From Leptospiraceae bacterium (lineage in GTDB: Bacteria; Spirochaetota; Leptospiria; Leptospirales; Leptospiraceae), in NCBI GenBank assembly GCA_027485405.1, contig JAIXRB010000058.1:1-45988 (forward strand): DNA of 45,988 bases, given 5' to 3'. The notes under the pieces are model-generated. The model was not told the DNA's origin. It worked only from the letters and a program-made list of their open reading frames with translations, and did not search any database. Both the position numbers and the translations under genes were made by a program. The stretch's first letter is position 1. Every line of letters starts with the position of its first letter. Of this stretch, positions 33,575 through 42,177 are shown piece after piece.

Positions 33575-34235
33575 CTGTGGACTCTCAGAAAAAATTTTTT
33601 TAGAAACAGGGCGCTTTGGATGTAAGGATTGCCATCGGGTTTTTTTCTCTGGTGTTTCTTGGAATGCTGTTTCGCCCGACAGCAAAAGTTGGAAAGCAAT
33701 TGAAAGCATAGCCAAAAGAAAGGATCTTTCGCCCAAAGAAAGAAAGCCAAGTTTTCGGTTTCGATTGTCCAGATGCTTCGCTCGTGGTTTTTTTCCGTAC
33801 TTTGATCGTCAATCTTCTCGAGTCCAGGAAATGGCTAAAGAGGCCAATCAAACGATCAAATTTGGGCGATTCTGCCCGAGCGCCGAAGACCATTTTCGAT
33901 GGCAATGGGTGGGAGATGCCACAGAATTACGCCATTTCAATCTCCCTAAACCAGCTTTGGACTTCTTTTCTGATCGAAACCTTTGGGCATTCACTCCAAG
34001 TGTCGGTTTTTTGAATTCTTGTCCGACCAATTGCGGTCGAGGGGATCGATTCTCCGTGCAATGGACAGTTTCTTCGGAAGAGAGGTGGATGCTTTTGGAC
34101 TTTGGAATCAATTGGAAGGATGTTGCTCTAGGAAATTCAGAGACACAGGGCCATAGGATCCAAATTTCTTGGAAAAATTTACGTCCTAGGCAAAAACTAC
34201 AGATCCAGAAAATTCTTAGTTTACTCGATCTTTAG
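33561..34235 (+). CDS. McsA zinc-finger fused to shortened McsB arginine-kinase-like domain
   Basis: A 224-residue protein. I see a zinc finger with CxxC pairs CPNC (3-6) and CKDC (21-24), as in the McsA N-terminus. It is followed by parts that align with B. subtilis McsB (protein arginine kinase): FRFRLSRCFARGFFP (65-79) with its SSRIRLARNFEHIRFP; EDHFRWQ (109-115) with EDHIRIQ; and WAFTPSVGFLNSCPTNCGRGDRFSV (142-166) with YAFNEQRGYLTSCPTNVGTGLRASV, which contains the McsB active-site Cys. The middle is shorter than in McsB, and the C-terminal half of the kinase is missing. It may be a kinase-dead adaptor. It lies 65 nt before clpC, as mcsA-mcsB do in Firmicutes. The start ATG is in lolD (14-nt overlap); an ATG at 33519 is less likely. 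Confidence 0.72.
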   Translation: MFCPNCGLSEKIFLETGRFGCKDCHRVFFSGVSWNAVSPDSKSWKAIESIAKRKDLSPKERKPSFRFRLSRCFARGFFPYFDRQSSRVQEMAKEANQTIKFGRFCPSAEDHFRWQWVGDATELRHFNLPKPALDFFSDRNLWAFTPSVGFLNSCPTNCGRGDRFSVQWTVSSEERWMLLDFGINWKDVALGNSETQGHRIQISWKNLRPRQKLQIQKILSLLDL

Positions 34236-34300
34236 AAACAAAGTAAAGTTTCCTAAGAGACGCTGATACAATGGTCTAAGTTTTACAGGTAGGGTGCTAA

Positions 34301-36835
34301 ATGTTGGAATTCACAAAAAGAGCAAAACGAGTCATCAATGAAATCGCCCAAGAAGAAGCTAAGCGATTGGGTTCTGACTTTATAGGACCAGAACATATTC
34401 TACTCGGTCTTTTAAAAGAAGAAGATTCTGTAGCAATCAAGATTCTCACAAATTTAAACATCAGTCTTAGTGAACTTCGAAAAGAAGTGGAAAAGCGAAC
34501 ACGCGAATCTTCGGGAAACCTACTACTGGACGTTAGCCAAGGCCAAGACAAATACCAAAAAATGATCGAAGTCTCAAAGGAAGAGGCAAAAAGACTTAAG
34601 CATACTTATGTTGGTACAGAACACATTCTCCTCGCTCTATTGCGGGACAACAACAACCTAGCAGGTGGAGCACTGGCTTCATTTAGCGTTAATTATAATG
34701 TAATAAAATCAGAGATATTGCGTTTGTTGGGTGCTCCTCCGGCAAGTGCGGCTGTGGGTTCTGGATCCAATCAACAACAAGGACAAGCCGCGGCTCCACG
34801 CCAAGAAAAAAGTAAAACTCCTATTTTGGATGAGTTTGCTCGAGACCTGACACTCCTTGCAAAAGAGAAAAAATTAGACCCTGTCATTGGAAGGGCGAAA
34901 GAAATCGAACGAGTTATCCAGATCCTTTCTCGGAAAACAAAAAACAATCCAGTGTTGGTTGGTGAGTCCGGAGTAGGAAAGACCGCAATTGTAGAAGGGC
35001 TTGCGCAAGCTATCCAAGATAAGCTGGTTCCGGATCTTCTTTTTGATAAAAGGGTTTTGTCACTTGATTTGGCAAGCTTGATTGCGGGCACAAAGTACCG
35101 CGGAGAATTTGAAGAACGATTGAAAAAAATCATGAAAGAAATCGTCTCTTCGCAAAACATAATCATTTTTATAGATGAGTTGCATACCTTAATCGGAGCA
35201 GGAGCCGCAGAAGGTGCGGTTGATGCGGCAAACATTCTAAAGCCAGCTTTGGCTCGAGGAGAACTGCAGTGCATTGGAGCTACAACCTCTAACGAATACA
35301 GAAAGTACATTGAGAAAGACTCTGCCCTGGAGCGAAGATTTCAAATGGTTAAGGTTCTTGAGCCATCCGTTGACGATGCTATTCTGATCCTAGATGGACT
35401 GAAAAAAGCCTACGAAGCGCATCACAAAGTGCGTTATTCTTCCAAGGCATTGGAGCAGGCTGTGCGCTTAAGCCATCGTTATATCAACGATCGATACCTC
35501 CCAGACAAAGCAATTGATATCATTGATGAAGCTGGTGCAAAAGCAAGACTTGCCAATTGCCAAAGACCAAGTGAAATCAAAGACATCGAAGAAGAAATCA
35601 AAACCCTAAGTGTTAAAAAAGAAGATTTGGTTCGAGCACAGGAGTACGAGAAAGCCGCGGCTGTTCGAGATGAAGTCAATCGCAAAAAACAAGAACTGGA
35701 TGAGAAGACCAAACTGTGGCAAGAGCGAATTGATGGGTTTGCCGTTTCCATAGAAGAGGATGACATTCTCTCTGTTATTTCCCTTTGGACAGGAATCCCA
35801 TTGAAGAAAATGGAAGTTTCTGAAAACGAAAAATTACTCAACATGGAATCTGTTCTAACAGAAAGAATCGTTGGTCAAAAAGAAGCCATTGAAAAAGTTG
35901 CTCGTGCTGTTCGCCGATCTAGAACTGGACTCAAAAGTGAAAAGAGGCCAACAGGTTCTTTCATTTTTCTTGGGCCAACTGGCGTCGGAAAAACAGAGTT
36001 AGCAAAGGCGCTGGCAAGTCAATTGTTTGGAACCGAAGATGCGATGTTGCGAATCGATATGTCCGAATATATGGAGCCGCATGCAGTTTCTAGATTGATT
36101 GGAGCTCCTCCTGGTTATGTGGGTTATGATGATGGAGGTCAATTGACTGAGTTCGTCAGAAGAAAGCCTTACAGCATAGTGTTGTTAGACGAAATAGAGA
36201 AAGCTCACCATGATTTGTTTAATATCTTGCTTCAGATTATGGAAGAAGGAAACCTAACGGATACAAAAGGAAGGAAGGTCAACTTTAGAGATACTATTCT
36301 GATCATGACTTCCAACATTGCCGCTAAAGAAATCTCGAAAGGTGGACGCCTTGGTTTTGAGGATTTCCAGCATGAACATGAGAAATACAAAGCTGAACAA
36401 GCTCGGGAACAACTCAAAAAACATTTTAATCCAGAGTTTTTAAACCGCGTAGATGAAGTGGTCTATTTTGCTCCTCTACAAAAAGAAGAGATCATTCAAA
36501 TCGTTTCCATTATGTTGAAAGATTTCAACAAACGACTGATAGAAAAAAGAGTTTTTGTGGAACTATCGGAATCTGGGAAAGCTCATTTTGCAACGATTGG
36601 ATATGACCAAAACTACGGTGCGCGGCCTTTGCGAAGGGTTTTCCAAAGAGAATTGGAAGATTATATGGCTGTCCAAACTCTGAAAGGTCAGTATGAAAAT
36701 CCGACCAAGATCTTCGTAGATTATTTAGAAGAGAAACTTGTCTTTACGGAAACCCCTTGGGAAGATTTCAAAGAGCCTCCTAAGAATAATCCAGAGGCAA
36801 GCGATGAAACCAAAAAAGACCTAGCTTTGGTATAG
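34301..36835 (+). CDS. clpC: ATP-dependent Clp protease ATPase subunit ClpC
   Basis: AAA+ unfoldase that delivers proteins to ClpP. The 844 residues have two N-terminal Clp repeats (about 4-140), AAA1 with GESGVGKT (about 224-231) and IIFIDELHTLIGAG, a UVR-like middle segment (about 427-470, EEEIKTLSVKKEDLVRAQEYEKAAAVRDEV) and AAA2 with GPTGVGKTELAKALA (about 554) and SIVLLDEIEKAH. The GGRLGFEDF stretch contains the LGF ClpP-docking loop. The UVR segment and the N-domain mark ClpC rather than ClpB. The ATG is preceded by CAGGTAGGG. Its neighbour, the McsA/McsB-like gene, echoes Firmicutes clpC operons. The next gene begins directly after the stop. Confidence 0.96.
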   Translation: MLEFTKRAKRVINEIAQEEAKRLGSDFIGPEHILLGLLKEEDSVAIKILTNLNISLSELRKEVEKRTRESSGNLLLDVSQGQDKYQKMIEVSKEEAKRLKHTYVGTEHILLALLRDNNNLAGGALASFSVNYNVIKSEILRLLGAPPASAAVGSGSNQQQGQAAAPRQEKSKTPILDEFARDLTLLAKEKKLDPVIGRAKEIERVIQILSRKTKNNPVLVGESGVGKTAIVEGLAQAIQDKLVPDLLFDKRVLSLDLASLIAGTKYRGEFEERLKKIMKEIVSSQNIIIFIDELHTLIGAGAAEGAVDAANILKPALARGELQCIGATTSNEYRKYIEKDSALERRFQMVKVLEPSVDDAILILDGLKKAYEAHHKVRYSSKALEQAVRLSHRYINDRYLPDKAIDIIDEAGAKARLANCQRPSEIKDIEEEIKTLSVKKEDLVRAQEYEKAAAVRDEVNRKKQELDEKTKLWQERIDGFAVSIEEDDILSVISLWTGIPLKKMEVSENEKLLNMESVLTERIVGQKEAIEKVARAVRRSRTGLKSEKRPTGSFIFLGPTGVGKTELAKALASQLFGTEDAMLRIDMSEYMEPHAVSRLIGAPPGYVGYDDGGQLTEFVRRKPYSIVLLDEIEKAHHDLFNILLQIMEEGNLTDTKGRKVNFRDTILIMTSNIAAKEISKGGRLGFEDFQHEHEKYKAEQAREQLKKHFNPEFLNRVDEVVYFAPLQKEEIIQIVSIMLKDFNKRLIEKRVFVELSESGKAHFATIGYDQNYGARPLRRVFQRELEDYMAVQTLKGQYENPTKIFVDYLEEKLVFTETPWEDFKEPPKNNPEASDETKKDLALV

Positions 36836-37258
36836 ATGATCATCCTTCTCCCGCTTCTATTTCTCCTTTCTTACTTTTTGGTGAGAAAGGTTTGGTTTCA
36901 GCTAAAGCGGGTTAGGACAGTCGCGACTATCGAAAAAATCAGTTTAGGGATTTTGGAACCCAACTTGGTTTTGCCCGAGGTAAAAGTCTTTTACAAATAC
37001 TATTTCCAGTCTGGGCTCTACTACGGAGCTGGATATATGAATGTGGCGGACTTTTTGCCCGAAGAGACCTTCCATTTCCATATTTCAAGAGAGAACTTGC
37101 CCATCCTTTATTGCGGAGAAGACGAAATCACCTCCGAAGAGCATATTGAACATTTCTTGCTTTCCAGAGCAGGTAGTGTTTTGATACATATTGATCCTAT
37201 TGAACCCTACCATTCCCAGATTGATTCTCTCAATTCGAAACATCTGGAAATGGTATAA
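36836..37258 (+). CDS. small membrane-anchored protein, function unknown
   Basis: A 140-residue protein with an N-terminal hydrophobic helix (about 2-17, IILLPLLFLLSYFLV) and a soluble, beta-rich rest with aromatic residues (KVFYKYYFQSGLYYGAGYM) and a C-terminal acidic part (CGEDEITSEEHIEHF). The size and layout resemble DUF3592-like small membrane proteins, but I cannot confirm that. The ATG directly follows the clpC stop TAG, so it is translationally coupled to clpC. The TPR protein follows after 21 nt. Confidence 0.65.
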   Translation: MIILLPLLFLLSYFLVRKVWFQLKRVRTVATIEKISLGILEPNLVLPEVKVFYKYYFQSGLYYGAGYMNVADFLPEETFHFHISRENLPILYCGEDEITSEEHIEHFLLSRAGSVLIHIDPIEPYHSQIDSLNSKHLEMV

Positions 37259-37279
37259 AACCAAATTCTTGAGGCAATT

Positions 37280-38050
37280 GTGTTGAGAGCGATATCATTT
37301 CTATTTTCATTCTTTTTGATTCTGCCGTTGGTTTCGCAGGAGCAAGGTTCTGGTGGAAACTACTTCCAAGCCGTTGATGAATACAAAATTGGCAACTACA
37401 ATCGATCTACCGAAATCCTGAAAAAGATGAATGAAGAAGGCAAAGGGACTTTTGAAACCTATGCTCTTCTCTCTTATGGTTTTGATAAGATGAATGATTT
37501 TGAAAATGCTTCCCTGAACTTTGCAGAGGCACGCCGACGAAACCCAACCAATGAAAAAATCTCTGTGGACTCTTTGGCATTGTACATTAAGTACAAAAAG
37601 TGGAAACCTGGTATGGAGTTAGCTGAAAAATTTGTCTCAAATTTTCCGACCAATGGGGACATCAGGTATTATTACGCTATCACCTTGCACCAAAGAGGTG
37701 CTGGGAAGGTTGCCTTAGGCCAGATCGAAAAAGCAAAGGCACAAAATCCCAATGATGCTCGTTATTTGGAGCTAGAAGGAAAGATTTACCAATCCTTGAA
37801 AAGCTTTGATAAAGCAGAGATCAGTTTGAGATGGGCGTCAACTTTAAGTCAGAATTCTTCTTCGATTTGGAACAATCTAGCATTGGTGCAAGAAGCTCAG
37901 TATAGAATTGTTAGCAAAATCGGAAAAAAGTCAGAAGCAAACTCCTATTTGGATGACTCCAAGAAAAGTATAGAAAAAGCAGAAGAACTCGATCCAAATT
38001 CAGAAATCATAAAAGAAAATGCAAAACGGATTAAATCTATCTCCTCCTAA
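37280..38050 (+). CDS. exported TPR-repeat protein
   Basis: A 256-residue protein with an N-terminal signal-peptide-like segment (MLRAISFLFSFFLILPLVSQ), probably removed after about residue 19, then TPR repeats: NYFQAVDEYKIGNYNRSTEILKKM; ETYALLSYGFDKMNDFENASLNFAEA; GDIRYYYAITLHQRGAGKVALGQIEKAKA; and SIWNNLALVQEA. A periplasmic scaffold role is likely. The GTG start has a good ribosome site (TTGAGGCAATT); a TTG one codon later is equally possible. The mtaB start is inside its 3' end (32-nt overlap). Confidence 0.8.
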   Translation: MLRAISFLFSFFLILPLVSQEQGSGGNYFQAVDEYKIGNYNRSTEILKKMNEEGKGTFETYALLSYGFDKMNDFENASLNFAEARRRNPTNEKISVDSLALYIKYKKWKPGMELAEKFVSNFPTNGDIRYYYAITLHQRGAGKVALGQIEKAKAQNPNDARYLELEGKIYQSLKSFDKAEISLRWASTLSQNSSSIWNNLALVQEAQYRIVSKIGKKSEANSYLDDSKKSIEKAEELDPNSEIIKENAKRIKSISS

Positions 38051-39338
38051 GGTTAAGTTTCATACTCTGGGATGCAGGCTTAATTTTTTTGAGACGGATG
38101 GCATTTTTTCTCAGCTTTCAAAATCGGGCTTTCAGTTAGCTGATCATGCAGAGTTACCGAACTATATAGTTATAAACACTTGCACAGTCACAAACAAAGC
38201 TGATGTAAAAAACAGATCTATCATTCGTCAGGCAGTCAAAAACTTCCCTGGCGCAAAGGTTTTTGTAACTGGGTGTTATGCGCAAACAGATAGAGAGGTT
38301 TTAGAGCGAATTCCCGGAGTTTTTCGAGTGATCGGAAATGATCAGAAATCAGATCTATCCAGGCAAATCCAAGAAGATTGGAGTGAAACCAGCCAAACTG
38401 ATTTCAAATTAGAAAAGACCGATCGTTTTGCGTATTCAGATGTTCTGCCCGAAGGACACACTCGTGCCTATTTAAAAATCCAAGATGGTTGTAATCGCAA
38501 ATGCTCCTATTGCAAGATTCCTTCGGCAAGAGGATTGGGCGTAAGCCGAGGCGAAGAAGACATTTTGGACCAAGTTCGTTTTTTACAGGATCATGGAGTA
38601 GGAGAAATCCAATTAACGGGGGTCAATCTAGGGTGGTATAGAAACCAAGCAGGAGAAAAAGGATTTCTTAGTCTACTTGAGAAAATTCTGAGTCTGTTAG
38701 ATTACTCCCGGTTGAGACTTTCTTCGATTGAGCCACCTGACGTAGGAAGTGAATTGGCTGAATTATTGACGCACCCCAGATTTTGTAAATTCTTGCATGT
38801 CCCCATTCAGAGTGGATCTAGAAAGATCCTAAAGGAAATGCAGAGAACGTATCATCCAGAAGGTTTTCGCAAACGAATCGAAGCTGTTTTGAAAAAAGTA
38901 CCAGATATTTTTTTGGGAACTGATGCTATTGTGGGTTTTCCTGGCGAAAGTGAAAACGAATTCCAAGAAACAATTCAATTGATAAAAGACCTTACTTTTG
39001 CTAAGATCCATGCTTTCCCATATTCGGTTAGAAAAGGAACAAAGGCAGAGCTTTTAGGCGATCCTATACCTGGCGATGAGAAAAAGAGAAGAGTCATTCA
39101 ATTGATGAAATTGAGTGAAGGATTGAATAAAAGTTATGCGAAAAGTCAAATCGGGAAAAATGAAGAAGCTATCCTAGAGACCGATGGAACCTTGGTAACA
39201 GGAAATTATTTGAAAGGGAAACTGGAACACAGTCAATTTGGCAAAACACTCCTCCCTGGTCAGTTTGTGGACGTGAAAATTGGAGACTACGACGAAGATT
39301 CCAATCTACGATTTCACTTGCTCGCTGGAAATCCTTGA
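38019..39338 (+). CDS. mtaB: tRNA threonylcarbamoyladenosine methylthiotransferase (MtaB type)
   Basis: Radical SAM enzyme that adds a methylthio group to t6A at position 37 of tRNAs. The 439 residues begin VKFHTLGCRLNFFETDG, as in MtaB. The first [4Fe-4S] cluster is held by Cys19, Cys55 and Cys86 (methylthiotransferase N-domain), and the radical SAM cluster by CNRKCSYC (Cys158, 162, 165). The C-terminal TRAM-like part is present. MtaB is favoured over MiaB because of the FHTLGCRLN start and because the C-terminus is short. The ATG is inside the previous gene. The stop TGA overlaps the next start in TTGA. Confidence 0.9.
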   Translation: MQNGLNLSPPKVKFHTLGCRLNFFETDGIFSQLSKSGFQLADHAELPNYIVINTCTVTNKADVKNRSIIRQAVKNFPGAKVFVTGCYAQTDREVLERIPGVFRVIGNDQKSDLSRQIQEDWSETSQTDFKLEKTDRFAYSDVLPEGHTRAYLKIQDGCNRKCSYCKIPSARGLGVSRGEEDILDQVRFLQDHGVGEIQLTGVNLGWYRNQAGEKGFLSLLEKILSLLDYSRLRLSSIEPPDVGSELAELLTHPRFCKFLHVPIQSGSRKILKEMQRTYHPEGFRKRIEAVLKKVPDIFLGTDAIVGFPGESENEFQETIQLIKDLTFAKIHAFPYSVRKGTKAELLGDPIPGDEKKRRVIQLMKLSEGLNKSYAKSQIGKNEEAILETDGTLVTGNYLKGKLEHSQFGKTLLPGQFVDVKIGDYDEDSNLRFHLLAGNP

Positions 39339-40114
39339 TTGCCTTTCTACAGAAAAATCGAGCTCTATCGATCGGCATTGCTATAACCCTAGTCGGAATT
39401 CCTTTTTTTCTTATCTTTAGAAATCCTCCAGTGACTGTTACCGTCAAACGGGGAGACTTGGTCGAAGCTGTTTATTCGCTCGGAGTCGTAAAATCAGACA
39501 ACAGTTATGTATTGAAGTTTGGAATTTCTGCAGGAATTTCTGAGCTTTTCGTCGAAGAAGGAAATTCAGTTACCGTTGGTCAAACATTGTTGACAAATGA
39601 TTCTGGAATCAATTTTAAATCACCAATTGATGGAACTATCACAAAATTAAACCTTAGCAAAGGCGAAGTGGCAATGCCCGGGATTCCGGTTTTGGAAGTC
39701 ACAGATTTGAAAAAAGTCTACATCCAGGTTTCTTTGGACCAAGAATCCGCATTGCGAGTTAAATCTGGTCAAATTGCAAACTTAAGTTTTGAATCTTTGC
39801 GGGGACACACCAGTAAAGCCATTGTGAAAAACATTTATCCTTCCCAAGGTCAATTTTTAGTGAGATTGGATCCAGAAGATTTGCCTCAAGGGATTTTACC
39901 AGATATGACTGCTGATGTAGCCATAGAGATCGATAAAAAGTCCAAGGTAATTTTGGTTCCGCTTTCTGCGGTGGACAAAGGCAAGGTACTTCGACTGAGA
40001 TCTGGCAAAAAACAAAAAACAGAAATCAAGCTGGGCATCACTAATTCTGAATTTGGTGAGTTGATTTTTGGAGATCTTTTGGAATCAGATGCATTGATCT
40101 TACCTAGAAAGTAG
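39335..40114 (+). CDS. membrane-fusion protein of an ABC efflux system (HlyD/MacA-like)
   Basis: A 259-residue periplasmic adaptor with an N-terminal membrane helix (about 10-27). The biotinyl-lipoyl-like part is visible as LVEAVYSLGVVKSD...VEEGNSVTVGQTLLTND and SPIDGTITKLNLSKGEVAMPGIPVLEV. The beta-barrel part follows (VYIQVSLDQESALRVKSGQIANLSFE). It lacks the long coiled-coil hairpin of TolC-contacting MacA, since the two lipoyl halves are close together, so it may work without a TolC tunnel. It starts at a TTG overlapping mtaB and is one base from the permease gene. Function: probably export or lipoprotein-linked transport with the two genes that follow. Confidence 0.8.
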   Translation: MIAFLQKNRALSIGIAITLVGIPFFLIFRNPPVTVTVKRGDLVEAVYSLGVVKSDNSYVLKFGISAGISELFVEEGNSVTVGQTLLTNDSGINFKSPIDGTITKLNLSKGEVAMPGIPVLEVTDLKKVYIQVSLDQESALRVKSGQIANLSFESLRGHTSKAIVKNIYPSQGQFLVRLDPEDLPQGILPDMTADVAIEIDKKSKVILVPLSAVDKGKVLRLRSGKKQKTEIKLGITNSEFGELIFGDLLESDALILPRK

Positions 40115-40115
40115 T

Positions 40116-41378
40116 ATGTGGTTTCTAGCAATAAGACAGCTTTACTCACGAATTCGACAAACTAGTTTAACCCTAATCGGCATCACTTTGGGAACTGCCG
40201 CATATATAATGTTTAGTGGAATTATGCTCGGTTTTCAGTCTGTTATGATTGAAAACTTGATCAATGCCGATGGTCAGATAAAGATCTCTCCAAAAGACGA
40301 TTTTATAACCGCAAAAACATTTGAAGACGTTTTTTTTAGTGATTCGGAGGTTGTTTGGCTTTCTCCTCCTTCAGGTAGAAGCGACAATACTCGTTTAACG
40401 AACATACTTGGTTGGATGGAAAAGCTCGAAAAGGATCCAAGGGTTTTGGCTTTTTCTCCTCAAATTTCAAGACAGGTTATTTTTCTGAAAGGTAAGTCAA
40501 CAGCACCAGCTCGATTTATTGGAATCAATCCCGTCCGTCAGCCAAAAGTCACAAACATTGATAGATACATTGTAGGTTGTAAGCTTACAGATCTAGCGGG
40601 AGGTTCTTTGGTGATTGTGGGTGAAGGAGTCCTTCGTAAATTAGGTGGGAAAATTGGAGATACGATTCAAATTGTTACCACCAAAGGGAGCTTGTCCCCT
40701 GCCAAAATCATAGGTGTCTTTAGAACAGGGAATCGGATTTCCGATGACACAACTGTGTATTCAACAATTTCAAATGTCCAAAGAATAACAAACTCAAGCG
40801 GAGAGATTTCGAATATCATTGTTAAACTGGAGGACGTTGATTCAGCCAGGTTGATTAGTGAAGAATGGTCACTTCATAGCCAGGACAAAGTAGAAAGTTG
40901 GGATGAAGCGAATGCCGGGATCATGTCAGTCTTTAAAACCCAAGATATCGTTAGGAACTCAACGACCTTTACAATCATTCTAGTTGTAGCTTTCGGAATT
41001 TATAATATTTTAAATATGGTTGTGAACCAGAAAAAGCGGGAGATTGCCATTTTGCGATCTTTGGGCTTTACCGAAAGAGACACGATTGTCCTTTTTCTCA
41101 TCCAAGGTTTGCTTTTGGGAGTATTAGGGGCATGCCTGGGGATTTTGGTGGGAGCCATAGGTTGTTACTCTTTAGATGGGTTACCGCTGAGCTCAAAGAA
41201 AGAGTCAGATGGGAGTTTTCAGCCTTTGATCAATTCAATGTTGATTTCTTGGGACTATATGATATATATAAAGGCTTTTTTGATTTCAATTGTTAGCTGT
41301 AGTTTTGCTAGTTACATTCCCGCTAAAGCGGCATCTAGAATGTCGCCTGTAGATATTATCCGAGGTGCGGCTGAGTGA
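40116..41378 (+). CDS. ABC transporter permease (MacB/LolC-type FtsX-like)
   Basis: A 420-residue permease with one N-terminal helix (about 18-38, TLIGITLGTAAYIMFSGIMLGF), a large periplasmic domain and three C-terminal helices (about 285-305, 325-350, 382-402). The C-terminal FtsX-like end FASYIPAKAASRMSPVDIIRG is typical. It follows the membrane-fusion protein gene after 1 nt and its stop overlaps the ATPase start in GTGA, so the three genes act as one system. The substrate is unknown; macrolides, peptides or lipids are possible. It is a different branch from the LolC-like permease at 31526 and has its own adaptor. Confidence 0.82.
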   Translation: MWFLAIRQLYSRIRQTSLTLIGITLGTAAYIMFSGIMLGFQSVMIENLINADGQIKISPKDDFITAKTFEDVFFSDSEVVWLSPPSGRSDNTRLTNILGWMEKLEKDPRVLAFSPQISRQVIFLKGKSTAPARFIGINPVRQPKVTNIDRYIVGCKLTDLAGGSLVIVGEGVLRKLGGKIGDTIQIVTTKGSLSPAKIIGVFRTGNRISDDTTVYSTISNVQRITNSSGEISNIIVKLEDVDSARLISEEWSLHSQDKVESWDEANAGIMSVFKTQDIVRNSTTFTIILVVAFGIYNILNMVVNQKKREIAILRSLGFTERDTIVLFLIQGLLLGVLGACLGILVGAIGCYSLDGLPLSSKKESDGSFQPLINSMLISWDYMIYIKAFLISIVSCSFASYIPAKAASRMSPVDIIRGAAE

Positions 41379-42043
41379 AAGCAATCGAAGGAATCGGGAT
41401 TACCAAAGCCTTTGGAAACCCGCCAAGTGTTATCTTAAAAGGTATCAATGTTTCTATCGATTCAGGAAGTTTTACAGCACTAATCGGTAAATCAGGATCT
41501 GGGAAATCGACATTGCTTTATATTCTAAGTGGACTGGATAATCCGACATCTGGGCAAGTTTTCATGGATGGGGTTAACTTTTTTGAACTAGATAGCATTG
41601 CTATGCATAAATTCAGAAATGAAAAGATGGGTTTTGTTTTTCAATTTCATTATCTTTTGCCAGAGTTGACAGCCTTTGATAACGTGCTTATGGCTTCTCG
41701 AAAAAAAGGGATAACTGCAGAAAACAAAGAACATGCGGCTTATTTGCTGGAAGAGTTTGGGCTAACTCATTGTCGTGAGAAATTCCCAAGTCAGATGTCA
41801 GGTGGGGAACAACAGAGAGTCGCAATTGCAAGAGCTTTGTCGCAAAAGCCTAAGCTCCTTTTTGCCGATGAGCCAACGGGAAACCTGGACACTACGAATG
41901 GTGATAAAGTCATGGAGATTTTTAGAAAAATCAACAAAGAAGACAAAACTACAATTCTGATAGTTACACATGATTCAGATTATGCGAACTCTGTGGGGCA
42001 AAGGATTCACTTACAAGATGGTCTTGTTGTTAAAATTAACTAG
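41375..42043 (+). CDS. ABC transporter ATP-binding protein (MacB/LolD-type)
   Basis: A 222-residue ATPase. Walker A GKSGSGKST, Q-loop FVFQFHYLLPELTAFDNV, signature MSGGEQQRVAIARAL, Walker B LLFADEPTGNLD and the H-loop VTHDSDYA are complete. It is coupled to the permease by the GTGA overlap. No gene follows in the same unit; the 134 nt after it hold no gene and no clear hairpin. Confidence 0.9.
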   Translation: MKAIEGIGITKAFGNPPSVILKGINVSIDSGSFTALIGKSGSGKSTLLYILSGLDNPTSGQVFMDGVNFFELDSIAMHKFRNEKMGFVFQFHYLLPELTAFDNVLMASRKKGITAENKEHAAYLLEEFGLTHCREKFPSQMSGGEQQRVAIARALSQKPKLLFADEPTGNLDTTNGDKVMEIFRKINKEDKTTILIVTHDSDYANSVGQRIHLQDGLVVKIN

Positions 42044-42177
42044 AGAAGTGTTCCTCCCTTTATTGAAAAAAGAGAAAAAAATCAAAAATTCTGCTATCTT
42101 GTTCTGATTTGTTCATTATATTGGAAAATGTCTAAAAAAGGGAATGCCCCTGAGAACAAGTCTATCAATTTGGCTCT

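Noticed and set aside
34771..35310. 179-residue open frame antisense to clpC
   Set aside because: Ser/Ala-rich shadow of the AAA1 region with no plausible ribosome site.
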